From positions 1 to 17,935 of the forward strand of contig CAZPHH010000094.1 of assembly GCA_964586145.1 (NCBI GenBank): a stretch of DNA of 17,935 bases, in the 5' to 3' direction. The notes under the pieces are model-generated. The model ran no database searches. It was not told the origin of the DNA and saw only the letters and a list, made by a program, of their open reading frames with translations. The stretch comes from JAFGJQ01 sp964586145 (GTDB taxonomy: Bacteria; Planctomycetota; Phycisphaerae; UBA1845). Both the position numbers and the translations under genes were made by a program. This document shows, piece by piece, positions 1 through 7,337 of this stretch. Numbering within the stretch: the stretch's first letter is position 1; every line of letters begins with the position of its first letter.

Positions 1-1
1 G

Positions 2-15
2 GCCCGGCGCCGGGC
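2..15 (+). terminator. possible hairpin terminator at window edge
   Basis: GCCCGGCGCCGGGC is a perfect palindrome (5-bp stem GCCCG, GCGC centre) followed by GTTTCCCTT. On the plus strand this could end transcription of a gene lying before the window. The T tract is short and broken, so it may only be a GC-rich palindrome. On the minus strand it lies about 50 bases past the stop of the lipoprotein gene at 65-607, but any T tract for that direction would be outside the window. Confidence 0.25.
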
Positions 16-64
16 GTTTCCCTTGGATAGACCCTCGCGGGCGGGCGGGGGTTAGTGCCGCCCG

Positions 65-607
65 TCAGCCGCGGTCCGGCTTCTGGCCCGCGAACGGCTC
101 GCTTGCAATCGGCACTTCCAGGATATATTCATCCGTCAGGAACGTGCCGAGGGGCGTGTTGTATGTAACGGCCAATACGTACTTGGGCCGCTGGGACACC
201 GCGTCCGTGTTGAGCTCAAGATGGAACTCGTACATCTGCGTCGTGGAACTCCAGTATCGCCGCTGATCCTCCTTGGTGTTCAGCAGGACCTCCCACATGG
301 CCAGGCGGGGCCCCGTCCGCAGCCCGGAGGCCGGCGTGAACTCGTACAGCTCGGCCCGGACCTGCCCGACGATGTTCACCGGGTCGCCCAGCATGTTGAT
401 CGGGCGGAGCAGCAGGGCAATGCCGTCCGGGCGATTGTCGTCGTCAAAGCTCTCCACCCGGGTGAACGGCATGATGCCGATTCGCTCGGGCATCAGCAAC
501 GCAAGGGATTCCCGCGTCTGGGGATCGTCCAGGGAGGCGGTCTTCGGGGCACACGCGGCGCCGGCCACCACGACCGGCAGCAGGAGAGATCGAATCCAGT
601 GTTTCAT
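65..607 (-). CDS. lipoprotein of unknown function (180 aa)
   Basis: The family is not recognised. The reading frame stays open upstream to 877, but the start at 607 gives a classical export signal: MKHW, a basic residue (Arg6), a hydrophobic stretch at residues 8-18 and a cysteine at residue 19 after GAA, a loose lipobox. A start three codons upstream of that (619, MPVK) is also possible. The mature part (about 160 aa) has no membrane segment. Short hydrophobic runs alternate with charged turns (ALLLRPINMLGDPVNIVGQV at residues 64-83, YEFHLELN at 126-133, KYVLAVTYN at 142-150), which suggests a beta-sandwich. It is divergent from the glycosidase-like gene, and a good promoter (TTGACA/TAGACT) lies 60 bases upstream. 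A secreted, membrane-tethered role is inferred; no enzyme motif is visible. Confidence 0.7.
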   Translation of the reverse strand: MKHWIRSLLLPVVVAGAACAPKTASLDDPQTRESLALLMPERIGIMPFTRVESFDDDNRPDGIALLLRPINMLGDPVNIVGQVRAELYEFTPASGLRTGPRLAMWEVLLNTKEDQRRYWSSTTQMYEFHLELNTDAVSQRPKYVLAVTYNTPLGTFLTDEYILEVPIASEPFAGQKPDRG

Positions 608-666
608 TTTCACGGGCATGCATCCGGATCGACGGTCGCGCCAACCGAACCCGTCGTACCGGCGGC

Positions 667-696
667 AGTCTATTCGGCCCTGTCGGATCGTGTCAA
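667..696 (-). promoter_or_regulatory. sigma70-type promoter for the 65-607 lipoprotein gene
   Basis: Read on the minus strand, TTGACA (696-691) is followed by an 18-bp spacer and TAGACT (672-667). The -35 box is a full match to the consensus and the -10 box matches at four of six positions. The -10 box is about 60 bases from the ATG at 607. It overlaps the probable start region of the divergent plus-strand gene. Confidence 0.5.
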
Positions 697-1918
697 GAAA
701 GGACCCCCCGGCGGCTCCTCTCGCCGAGCGATCCGCTGGCTCCCGGCCGCTGCGTGTGGCTTGTTGGCCGCCGGCTGTCTTCAGCCGTCCGCGGTGGAGC
801 AATCGGTCCCGTTCCTGGTGGCGGTCCGCTATCCGGTGGAGCCCCTCTCGATGGCGGAGACGGGCGACCCCGAACACCGGCTGTCAACCGACTTTCAGCG
901 GATTCGGGAGCTGGGCTTCAACGGTGTGCTCGCGGCACACGTGGCGGACGATCGGCGAGAAGCCGTCGTGCAGGCCGCCCGGACGCAGGCGCTCATGCTG
1001 ATTCTGACGGACCCGGTCCTGCATCGCTTCTGCCGGGCGGGACCGGCGAGTGGCCGAGCGGTGGACATCGACGACCGGCTCCGGACCGTGTTGCCCCCTG
1101 ACGCGGACGGCCTGCCGCGCATGCTGCACGTCGGTGAAATCGGCGATGACGCCGGCGCCGGCCGGGCGGCACAGATCGCGGCGAGGGTGGAGCGCCGTCT
1201 TCCATCGCTCCCGGTCGCCGCCACCGTGCGGGCGGACTTGCCCCTGCCGGGCGCCAGGCTGCGGCACATCACACCGATGGTGCGCGTCTGCGAACCGGCC
1301 GACCTGACCGGAACGTTCAGCAGCCCACTCCCTCTACCCAGGCCCGGGATGATGATCATCCCGGTGTCCGGGCAGACGGAAGACCTTGTCCAGTCGGTCC
1401 GGACCTGGCTGGGGATGTACCACGCCGGGCTGTCCGCCGGGGCCACGGAAGGCCTCATCCTCGACGCCTGGGCCGAGGTTCGCGGTCGACGGGAGGGACT
1501 GGTCGACGCGGCAGACAGCGTGGTCGTCGCCCGGGCGGCCGCGGTCAAGCGGATCATTCATCGAGCGGGGGCGTGGTCACCGAGGCTGAGGGGCTCGGTG
1601 GTTGTCCCGCTGGACGGGTGGCAGTGCCACGACGGCAACCTGCGGGTGACGCTGTTCACGAGGCAGCATCGCCGGTGGGTGCTGCTGTGGAATGCGTCTG
1701 CCTCGCGGTTCATGCGGAGCGAACTGTCCCTGCCCGCGGAAGCCGGCGGCGCTACAGCCACGCGTGCCGTGGAGGTGCCCGGGGATCCGGGCGTGGTCGG
1801 AGGTCGGGTGTTCGACGCGCGCCGTGGGCGGATCGCGATTCCCGTGGAGCTGGCGCCGGGCGACGCGATCCTGTTTGAGCTTTTCGGTTCCTCCGAGGGT
1901 CCCACTCCGCCGGATTGA
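680..1918 (+). CDS. secreted glycosidase-like lipoprotein, start unclear
   Basis: This encodes about 412 residues with a lipoprotein signal: SSRRAIRWLPAAACGLLAAG followed by Cys at about residue 33 (lipobox LAAGC). The next part, FLVAVRYPVEP then DFQRIRELGFNGVLAAH, resembles the first strands of glycoside-hydrolase TIM barrels of the GH42/GH35 sort, where an 'IRxLGFNxV' helix-strand is typical. The end (RRWVLLWNASASRF, then PVELAPGDAILFEL) resembles the all-beta C-terminal domain of such enzymes. I see no certain catalytic glutamate pair, so it may be a non-catalytic or divergent member. There is no in-frame ATG, GTG or TTG upstream of the signal peptide near the divergent gene; only CTG at 680 fits. 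A GTG at 690 would fit if the C run at 704-709 had one more base. GTG at 794 would remove the signal peptide. The frame extends upstream to 221, but that part is antisense to the 65-607 gene. Confidence 0.6.
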   Translation: MSDRVKKGPPGGSSRRAIRWLPAAACGLLAAGCLQPSAVEQSVPFLVAVRYPVEPLSMAETGDPEHRLSTDFQRIRELGFNGVLAAHVADDRREAVVQAARTQALMLILTDPVLHRFCRAGPASGRAVDIDDRLRTVLPPDADGLPRMLHVGEIGDDAGAGRAAQIAARVERRLPSLPVAATVRADLPLPGARLRHITPMVRVCEPADLTGTFSSPLPLPRPGMMIIPVSGQTEDLVQSVRTWLGMYHAGLSAGATEGLILDAWAEVRGRREGLVDAADSVVVARAAAVKRIIHRAGAWSPRLRGSVVVPLDGWQCHDGNLRVTLFTRQHRRWVLLWNASASRFMRSELSLPAEAGGATATRAVEVPGDPGVVGGRVFDARRGRIAIPVELAPGDAILFELFGSSEGPTPPD

Positions 1919-1943
1919 CGCTTTGGCCGGGTTGCTCTACCCT
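1915..1943 (+). promoter_or_regulatory. probable promoter for the 2004 lipoprotein gene
   Basis: TTGACG (1915-1920, containing the TGA stop of the preceding gene) is followed by a 17-bp spacer and TACCCT (1938-1943). The -35 box is strong and the -10 box weak (three of six). It lies about 60 bases before the ATG at 2004, so the two-gene unit 2004-3307 may be transcribed separately from the gene before it. Confidence 0.4.
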
Positions 1944-2003
1944 GTGGCTCGTGTCGCGGCAGCGGCGCCCCGGCTGGCGTAACGGTACCAGGAGTCGTAA
2001 CGC

Positions 2004-2486
2004 ATGATTTCAGAGAAGGTTACGAGAGTTGGCATCCTGGCGACCCTGGCCGTAGCCGGGATGATGGCGAACGGTTGCTCACAGGGTGCGCAGACTGGCG
2101 AGGACGGTCGACTGCTGCCGCAGGCCAACCCGTACGCGCGGGACATCCCCGTGCCGATGGGGTTCAAGATGGTGGAGGATGCGTGCGAGGACCAGTTGAC
2201 GGGAACCCGCCGGCTGTATTTGCGGCATACGTATGAAGGGCGGTCTCGGGACAAACATGCGGTGCGGGGGTTCTACGAAGAGCAGATGCCGCGGGCCCGG
2301 TGGACCCTGGTGAGCAACCGGAACGTGAAGGGCACGTTTGCCCTCCGGTTTGAGAAGGGCGGTGAGGCCTGCACGATCACGATTCGCGACGCGGGTCGTA
2401 GCCTCGGCGCAAACACGCAGATTGAGGTGGTGGTGGTGCAGGAGGAGCGCGGCACGTCGCCTGGCGAGCCGCGGACGAGGCAATGA
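2004..2486 (+). CDS. small lipoprotein of unknown function (160 aa)
   Basis: The ATG is preceded by AGGAG at about 1991-1995, a good ribosome binding site. Residues 1-25 form a lipoprotein signal: MISEKVTR, then hydrophobic GILATLAVAGMMANGC with Cys at residue 25. The mature part has a compact domain at about residues 48-142: IPVPMGFKMVED, YLRHTYEGRSRDKHAVRGFY, then MPRARWTLVSN and FALRFEKGGEACTITIRD. The order (a 'P.P.GF' opening, an 'R..YEG....V..FY' helix, a tryptophan strand and a 'RFEKG...TI' strand) recalls small lipoproteins in many bacteria that carry an alpha/beta domain of unknown role. I cannot name the family with certainty. Its stop overlaps the start of the next gene by four bases (ATGA), so the two are translationally coupled and probably act together at the membrane. 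Confidence 0.75.
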   Translation: MISEKVTRVGILATLAVAGMMANGCSQGAQTGEDGRLLPQANPYARDIPVPMGFKMVEDACEDQLTGTRRLYLRHTYEGRSRDKHAVRGFYEEQMPRARWTLVSNRNVKGTFALRFEKGGEACTITIRDAGRSLGANTQIEVVVVQEERGTSPGEPRTRQ

Positions 2487-3307
2487 AGAAAGAGCGAAAG
2501 CACGAACTGCAGACGAACGAACTGGCGCAGATGCTCCTGGACGCACGCCAGTACCTGTCCCGGTACGGGAACTACCTGATCGGCGGCGTGGTGGTGGTGG
2601 CCGCCGTGGCCGTGCTGTTCATGTACGTGCGGCACTCCCAGACGGCCGCTCGGGTGGACGTCGTCCAGCGGATCGAATCGGCCCGGTTCGTCGACGTGGA
2701 GGGCCAGCCGGTGAGCGGTGCGGCGCTGACCGACGCGATCCAGATGCTCGAGCGGGTGGCGGAAGAGAACAAGGAACCGGACCTGACGAGGCGTGCGCTG
2801 CTGCAACTGTCCACCGGCGTGCTGGCCTTGGCGTTTAACGATCCGGGCAGCATGACGCCGGAAGCGCTGTTGGCGGCGGAAGGCGCCTGCAAACGGCTGA
2901 TCCGTGACTATGGCAATGAGCCCGTCGCCGTGGGGACGGCCCTGCTGCAGTTGGCGACGATCGAGGGCAACCGATTCGTTCTGGACGGCGATCCCAGCCG
3001 CAAGGACAAGGCCCGGGAGTACCTCGAGCAGATTAGCCGGAACGAGCGGAAGCTTTTTACCGCCACGCCGTACATGCAGCGGGCCCTGGCGGCGCTGAAC
3101 GAACTGGATCACACGTTCCAATCGGTGAAGATGGCGGCGGCACCGCCCACCGCCTTGCCGGCGGAAATCACGTTTACCCCGGACATTACCTCCCCGGAGG
3201 TCGCAGCCGAGCCCGTCATCACGCTGGAACCCGCCTCCGACGAGCCGACCGCTGGGCCCGCCCCCGACGCGGAGGCGCCCGAGACCGAATCGGAACCATC
3301 GGAGTAG
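2483..3307 (+). CDS. single-pass membrane TPR-like protein (YfgM-type)
   Basis: This 274-aa protein has a short charged N-terminus (residues 1-28), one transmembrane helix (about 31-49, YLIGGVVVVAAVAVLFMYV) and a helical domain outside the cytoplasm (about 55-210). The helices carry alanine/leucine-rich pairs typical of tetratricopeptide-like repeats (ALLQLSTGVLALAF, VGTALLQLATIEGNRFVL, AREYLEQISRNE). The last 55 residues are a low-complexity Pro/Glu/Ala tail with no predicted fold. The layout matches the YfgM/TPR_21 group of single-pass TPR proteins, which help envelope protein quality control or complex assembly. That role is inferred from shape, not shown by a motif. The start overlaps the preceding lipoprotein gene (ATGA), and GGACGAGG upstream may serve as ribosome binding site. 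Confidence 0.72.
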   Translation: MKKERKHELQTNELAQMLLDARQYLSRYGNYLIGGVVVVAAVAVLFMYVRHSQTAARVDVVQRIESARFVDVEGQPVSGAALTDAIQMLERVAEENKEPDLTRRALLQLSTGVLALAFNDPGSMTPEALLAAEGACKRLIRDYGNEPVAVGTALLQLATIEGNRFVLDGDPSRKDKAREYLEQISRNERKLFTATPYMQRALAALNELDHTFQSVKMAAAPPTALPAEITFTPDITSPEVAAEPVITLEPASDEPTAGPAPDAEAPETESEPSE

Positions 3308-3380
3308 GATCACGGGTTGCCTGAGGTGTCGTTCGCGCTGGGGCGATTGAAGGGCGGACTTCGGAGCAAGTTCGCGCCGG

Positions 3381-5417
3381 TCAGCGAGTGGCGGCGCACT
3401 TCTGCGATGCGTCGCCGACGGGCAGTCCGTTCTGCTCCGGCTGGAACTCCGGGACCAGCGATCTCAAGCGCGCCACGATTTCCGGGTGGGCCGCGTCATC
3501 CGCAATCGCCACCAGCGATCGAATACCCGCGCAAAGCCGATCCCAGTCTTCCGGCCGGTGACGCCAGATGCCGATCTTGGGGTGCTTGGTGACGCTGACG
3601 TCTTCCCCCGCGATGGAGAGCTCTTCGAACAGCTTCTCCCCGGGACGTATTCCCGTGAACTCGATGTCGATGTCCACGTCCGGGCGCAGCCCGGAAAGCT
3701 GGATCATGTCTCGCGCCAGATCCACGATCTTCACCGGCTCACCCATGTCCAGCACGAAGATCTCACCGCCCCCCCCCATGGCCCCCGCCTCCAACACGAG
3801 TTGGGCCGCCTCGGGGATGGTCATGAAGTATCGCTTCATCTCCGGATGCGTGACGGTGACCGGCCCCCCCTCCTCAATCTGCCGCCGGAAGATGGGCACA
3901 ACGCTTCCGCTGCTGCCGAGCACGTTGCCGAACCGTACCGTTACAAATTGCGTGGAGGTCCGCGCGCTGAGCTGCTGCACGTACAACTCGGCCACCCTCT
4001 TGCTGCAGCCCATGATGCTGGTGGGGTTGACGGCCTTGTCTGTGGAGATCATCACCATCTTGGCGACGCCGGCGGCCACGGCCGCGTCTGCCACCGTCTG
4101 TGTCCCCACCACGTTGTTCTTGATCGCTTCGCCCGGGTTCAACTCCATCATGGGGACGTGCTTGTGGGCGGCCGCGTGAAACACCGCAGACGGTTCGTGC
4201 GTGGCAAAGAGCCGGTCCAGCCGTTCGCGGTCGCAGATGTCCGCCACACAAGGCACGATATCCAGGCCCGGGAAGCTCGCTCGAAGCTCTCGATCGATCT
4301 CGAACAGGCCGTTCTCCGCCTGTTCGATCAGCAGAAGGCGCTGCGGACCGAACCGGGCAATCTGCCGGCACATTTCCGAGCCAATGCTGCCGCCCGCCCC
4401 CGTGACCGCAACCCGCTTGCCGGCCAGCTCCCGGCCGATCGCCTGCGTGTCCAACTGCACGGGATCCCGGCCGAGAAGGTCCTCGATGCTCACGGTCCGG
4501 ATCTGGCTGACCTCGACGCGCCCCTCGATCAGGTCGCTGACGGAGGGGATGGTGCGAAACGTGATGCTGGCGCCCTGGCACGACTCGACGATCCGCCGGA
4601 TCTCCTTCGGCGGGGCCCCCGGCAGGGCGATCAGGATCTCCTCCACCTCTTCCTCTTCCGCGACCCGGGCCAGGTCCGCGATGCTTCCCAGGATCTCCAC
4701 GCCGTGAATTCGGTTGTGCAGGCGCGACCTGTCGTCGTCCAGGAACCCGACCAACTCGTGCTTCTCGCCGGACGTCAGAATCTCCCGCGCGACGGTCTCG
4801 CCCGCCCGGCCGGCCCCGATCACCAGCATGCGTCGTCGGCCCTCCTGCGAGCCTCGACGCACCTCCTCGTGATACAGTCGCCAGACCACTCGCGTCACCG
4901 AGACCAGGCCGATGGTGGCCACGAGGTCCGACAGGAACACCGCCGCCTGACGGAATCCCAACCCGGAAGCCTCAACCAGCCCCTCCGCGACTCCCGGCCG
5001 GAGCATGGCCAGCCCGAAGTAGGACAGCATGAACAGGAACGAGCCGGCATACGCCGCGGAGACCACGCCCAGCAGGTCGCGCAGACCCACGTATCGCCAC
5101 GACCGCCGGTACTGCTGAAACAGCGCGAAGACGATCAACTTGATGGGGATGGCCATCGCGGCCATGGGCAGATACAGGTAGAGCAGCCAGCCGCCTCGGG
5201 TGATGACCCGGGCCTCGTCGGGTGAGTAGAGCGTCTCCGGGAGCACCTGGTAGAAGTTGTAGGCCAGGCCGAAGGCCATCAGAAGGGCCAGGGCAAACAG
5301 GAAAGCGTGGGCAAACACCGAGATGACCGTCCGATGTCGGGCGATGAAGGTCGCCGTGTGATCGGGCGGACCGCCTTCGTCGGCGAGCGCGGGCTGAACG
5401 GAGCGTTCCTCGGTCAT
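3381..5417 (-). CDS. membrane nucleotide-sugar 4,6-dehydratase/epimerase (FlaA1/WbpM/CapD-like)
   Basis: At 678 aa this is the full length of the WbpM/PglF/CapD family, which dehydrates UDP-N-acetylhexosamines (UDP-GlcNAc or similar) early in making surface polysaccharides or glycoprotein sugars. Four transmembrane helices lie at about residues 31-55, 77-100, 117-138 and 157-180. A first Rossmann domain follows (VIGAGRAGET, 199-208), then the catalytic extended-SDR domain with TGAGGSIGSE (339-348), AAAHKHVPMME (415-425) and STDKAVNPTSIMGCSKR (458-474). Met469 stands where most SDRs have tyrosine, four residues before Lys473; this substitution is known in the long membrane-bound members. RYFMTIPEAAQLVLEAG and GIRPGEKLFEEL are family signatures. 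The gene stands alone, convergent with the TPR gene. A nine-G run near codons 547-551 encodes a glycine row. GGAAG precedes the ATG at a suitable distance. Confidence 0.93.
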   Translation of the reverse strand: MTEERSVQPALADEGGPPDHTATFIARHRTVISVFAHAFLFALALLMAFGLAYNFYQVLPETLYSPDEARVITRGGWLLYLYLPMAAMAIPIKLIVFALFQQYRRSWRYVGLRDLLGVVSAAYAGSFLFMLSYFGLAMLRPGVAEGLVEASGLGFRQAAVFLSDLVATIGLVSVTRVVWRLYHEEVRRGSQEGRRRMLVIGAGRAGETVAREILTSGEKHELVGFLDDDRSRLHNRIHGVEILGSIADLARVAEEEEVEEILIALPGAPPKEIRRIVESCQGASITFRTIPSVSDLIEGRVEVSQIRTVSIEDLLGRDPVQLDTQAIGRELAGKRVAVTGAGGSIGSEMCRQIARFGPQRLLLIEQAENGLFEIDRELRASFPGLDIVPCVADICDRERLDRLFATHEPSAVFHAAAHKHVPMMELNPGEAIKNNVVGTQTVADAAVAAGVAKMVMISTDKAVNPTSIMGCSKRVAELYVQQLSARTSTQFVTVRFGNVLGSSGSVVPIFRRQIEEGGPVTVTHPEMKRYFMTIPEAAQLVLEAGAMGGGGEIFVLDMGEPVKIVDLARDMIQLSGLRPDVDIDIEFTGIRPGEKLFEELSIAGEDVSVTKHPKIGIWRHRPEDWDRLCAGIRSLVAIADDAAHPEIVARLRSLVPEFQPEQNGLPVGDASQKCAATR

Positions 5418-5479
5418 GGCGCAGCTTCCATCGCGATCCCCTTCTGCCGCGGGTCGAACCGCCCGCTCGGGCTCCCGTC

Positions 5480-5508
5480 ATTACACACTGTCTGCCGCCC
5501 CCCGACAA
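5480..5508 (-). promoter_or_regulatory. sigma70-type promoter for the dehydratase gene
   Basis: On the minus strand TTGTCG (5508-5503) is followed by a 17-bp spacer and TGTAAT (5485-5480). The boxes match the consensus at four and five of six positions. The -10 box is about 63 bases from the ATG at 5417. Confidence 0.55.
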
Positions 5509-5620
5509 GTGGAAGCGGGCAGGGCGGCACCGGCCCTCGTGGACCGACGTGCGCCCGTGGGACCCAGCTCGCTGCGGCACCGGACGCCACCCCCTCGGCT
5601 CCGTGTCTCTTTCTTCGTCA

Positions 5621-5638
5621 GTTTGCGTCGCGGCAAAC
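5621..5638. promoter_or_regulatory. 18-nt inverted repeat, possible operator
   Basis: GTTTGC (5621-5626) and GCAAAC (5633-5638) are perfect inverted halves around a 6-nt centre. A further GTTTGCCG occurs shortly after (from about 5651). It lies between two divergent glycan-related genes, where a repressor or activator site would be expected, but no regulator is known. Confidence 0.25.
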
Positions 5639-5774
5639 AGTGCCGCACCGGTTTGCCGAGAGCCGGGGGGGGCCGGTGGCCGCACCGATGCGTGGTGAAC
5701 TGGCCCTGCCGACCGGCCGCCTGCATAATGCGCCGGCGCGGCGTTTCAGCCCCCGTCCGATAAGGGCGTTTCTC

Positions 5775-7337
5775 ATGGATGTAACAACGCAACCAGCGAC
5801 GCCCTCGTTCCGAACGTCGGCGGCTTGCAGGCCGGTCGTCCTGTTGACCCTCCTCCTGGCGCTGGCCGCCCTCGTGCGCATCTGGGGCCTTGGGGCCCGC
5901 AGCCTCTGGCTGGATGAGGCGTTCAGCGTCCTCTACGCCCAGTTGGATTGGCCGGACGTGATCGCCCTGCGTCGGACCGGAACAAACCCGCCCCTGTACC
6001 ACTTTCTCCTTTCCCTCTGGGTCGACGCGTTCGGCGCCGGCGAGGTTGCCGTTCGGGCGCCCTCCGTCATTTTCAGCGTGCTGTCCGTCTGGGCCCTCTA
6101 CGGGCTGGGCCGGCGGCTGTGGGACCGCTCGACCGGCCTGTGGGCGGCGGGCCTGCTCGCCGTCAGCAACATGGCCGTCGCGTACGCCCAGGAGGCTCGC
6201 TTCTATGCCCTGATCGAGCTCATGGCCATTCTGAGCACAGGGGCGGCTCATGCGTGGATTCGTGTCCCACGCCGACGGACCGGTCTGGCGTACACGGCCT
6301 TGGCCGTGACGTTCGTCTGGCTGCATACGTTTGCCTGGCCGGTTCTGGCGGCGCACCTGGCGTGGGTCGTGCGGCTGGCGTGGCGGAGCACGGACCGTGC
6401 CGAACGCAGGCGATTGCTGCGCGGGGCCGCGATGGCAGGCGGGATCGTCATCATCAGTTTCCTGCCGTGGGTTGCAGTCCTGACGGACCAGGTTCGAACC
6501 GTCCTGGGCGGGTACTGGATTCCGCGTCCTCGTCCCGTGGAGCCGCTGGTGTGCCTCTACGACCATCTGACGCCGCTGCGCTGGGTGATCACCCGCTATG
6601 CCGTGGCGGGGCTGGCCGTGGCCGTGGCGGTGGTCGCGGTCGTGCGAAGAGTGCGGGGGGGCGTGAAAGACATGCTGCCTCCGAGTGGAAACACCGGTAA
6701 GTCTCCGATCTTTCTGCTGCTTCTGTGGCTGATCCTTCCGATCGGGCTGCCGTTTGTCTGGTCGTGCGTGGCCACGCCGATATTCCAGATCAAGTACACC
6801 ATCGTGGCCCAGCCGGCGGCGATCCTGCTTCTGGCCCGGCTGGCGGTGCGCCGGCCGATCCTGGCGATGGTCATTGTGGCTGCGGTCAGCCTGAGACAAC
6901 CTCCCAGCGCAGACTACCCCCTGGTGATCGAGGACTGGCGGGGCGCGGCCCGCATCATCCAGGACGCGGGCCCCGCAGCCGCCCCGGTCTATATGTACCG
7001 CGACTATTGCACGTTTCCCCTGGCGTACTACCTGGGCGGCGACGCGCGAATCGTCTCCGTGCTGGCCCGGAATCAGCGGCGCAGCGATTTCGAGGGGTAC
7101 ACGTCCAATCCCGCGATTCCGTTTGACGACATGCTCGACCGGCTCGGGCAGCAGGACGGACCGGCTTGGATGGTGCTGGCGCGTGTGCGTGGATACGGCG
7201 AGAACCACTTTGAGCAGGTTTGGGGGGACATCGGATCTGTGCGGGTGATTGCCGGGCATTGGGAGCTCGCGGAAGTGGACGTTCTGCGCCTGCTGCCGCA
7301 GGGCTCGGCAGACGCAACCGAAGGAGCGAATCCGTGA
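5775..7337 (+). CDS. integral membrane GT-C glycosyltransferase (GT39/ArnT-like)
   Basis: This 520-aa protein is mostly hydrophobic, with a transmembrane helix at residues 20-38 and about eight or more further on, ending in a roughly 140-residue soluble domain (from about 380). After the first helix comes RSLWLDEAFSV (42-52), the Asp-Glu motif that binds the lipid-phosphate sugar donor in GT-C enzymes. It is followed by GTNPPLYHFLLSLW (69-82) and AYAQEARFYAL (136-146), all typical of the PMT/ArnT/GT39 and GT83 group. Such enzymes move a sugar from a polyprenyl-phosphate carrier to protein, lipid A or polysaccharide on the outer face of the inner membrane. The acceptor cannot be read from sequence. 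The ATG at 5775 is chosen because AAGGG precedes it and the upstream frame looks non-coding. Its TGA overlaps the GTG of the glycerate kinase gene. Confidence 0.88.
   Translation: MDVTTQPATPSFRTSAACRPVVLLTLLLALAALVRIWGLGARSLWLDEAFSVLYAQLDWPDVIALRRTGTNPPLYHFLLSLWVDAFGAGEVAVRAPSVIFSVLSVWALYGLGRRLWDRSTGLWAAGLLAVSNMAVAYAQEARFYALIELMAILSTGAAHAWIRVPRRRTGLAYTALAVTFVWLHTFAWPVLAAHLAWVVRLAWRSTDRAERRRLLRGAAMAGGIVIISFLPWVAVLTDQVRTVLGGYWIPRPRPVEPLVCLYDHLTPLRWVITRYAVAGLAVAVAVVAVVRRVRGGVKDMLPPSGNTGKSPIFLLLLWLILPIGLPFVWSCVATPIFQIKYTIVAQPAAILLLARLAVRRPILAMVIVAAVSLRQPPSADYPLVIEDWRGAARIIQDAGPAAAPVYMYRDYCTFPLAYYLGGDARIVSVLARNQRRSDFEGYTSNPAIPFDDMLDRLGQQDGPAWMVLARVRGYGENHFEQVWGDIGSVRVIAGHWELAEVDVLRLLPQGSADATEGANP

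Larger units (their letters stand above)
5418..5774. other. divergent intergenic region (357 bp)
   Basis: No gene is supported here. It holds the promoter of the minus-strand dehydratase (5480-5508), an 18-nt inverted repeat (5621-5638), and upstream of the plus-strand glycosyltransferase a CATAAT at 5724-5729 that could be a -10 box, though no good -35 is seen at the right distance. AAGGG (about 5762-5766) is a likely ribosome binding site for the ATG at 5775. The plus frame is open across it only because the sequence is GC-rich. Confidence 0.6.

Noticed and set aside
3486..5225. 579-codon plus-strand frame
   Set aside because: It is antisense to the dehydratase gene, which has clear family motifs.
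5481..7259. 592-codon minus-strand frame
   Set aside because: It is antisense to the glycosyltransferase gene and has shadow-type composition rich in Arg, His, Gln and Pro.
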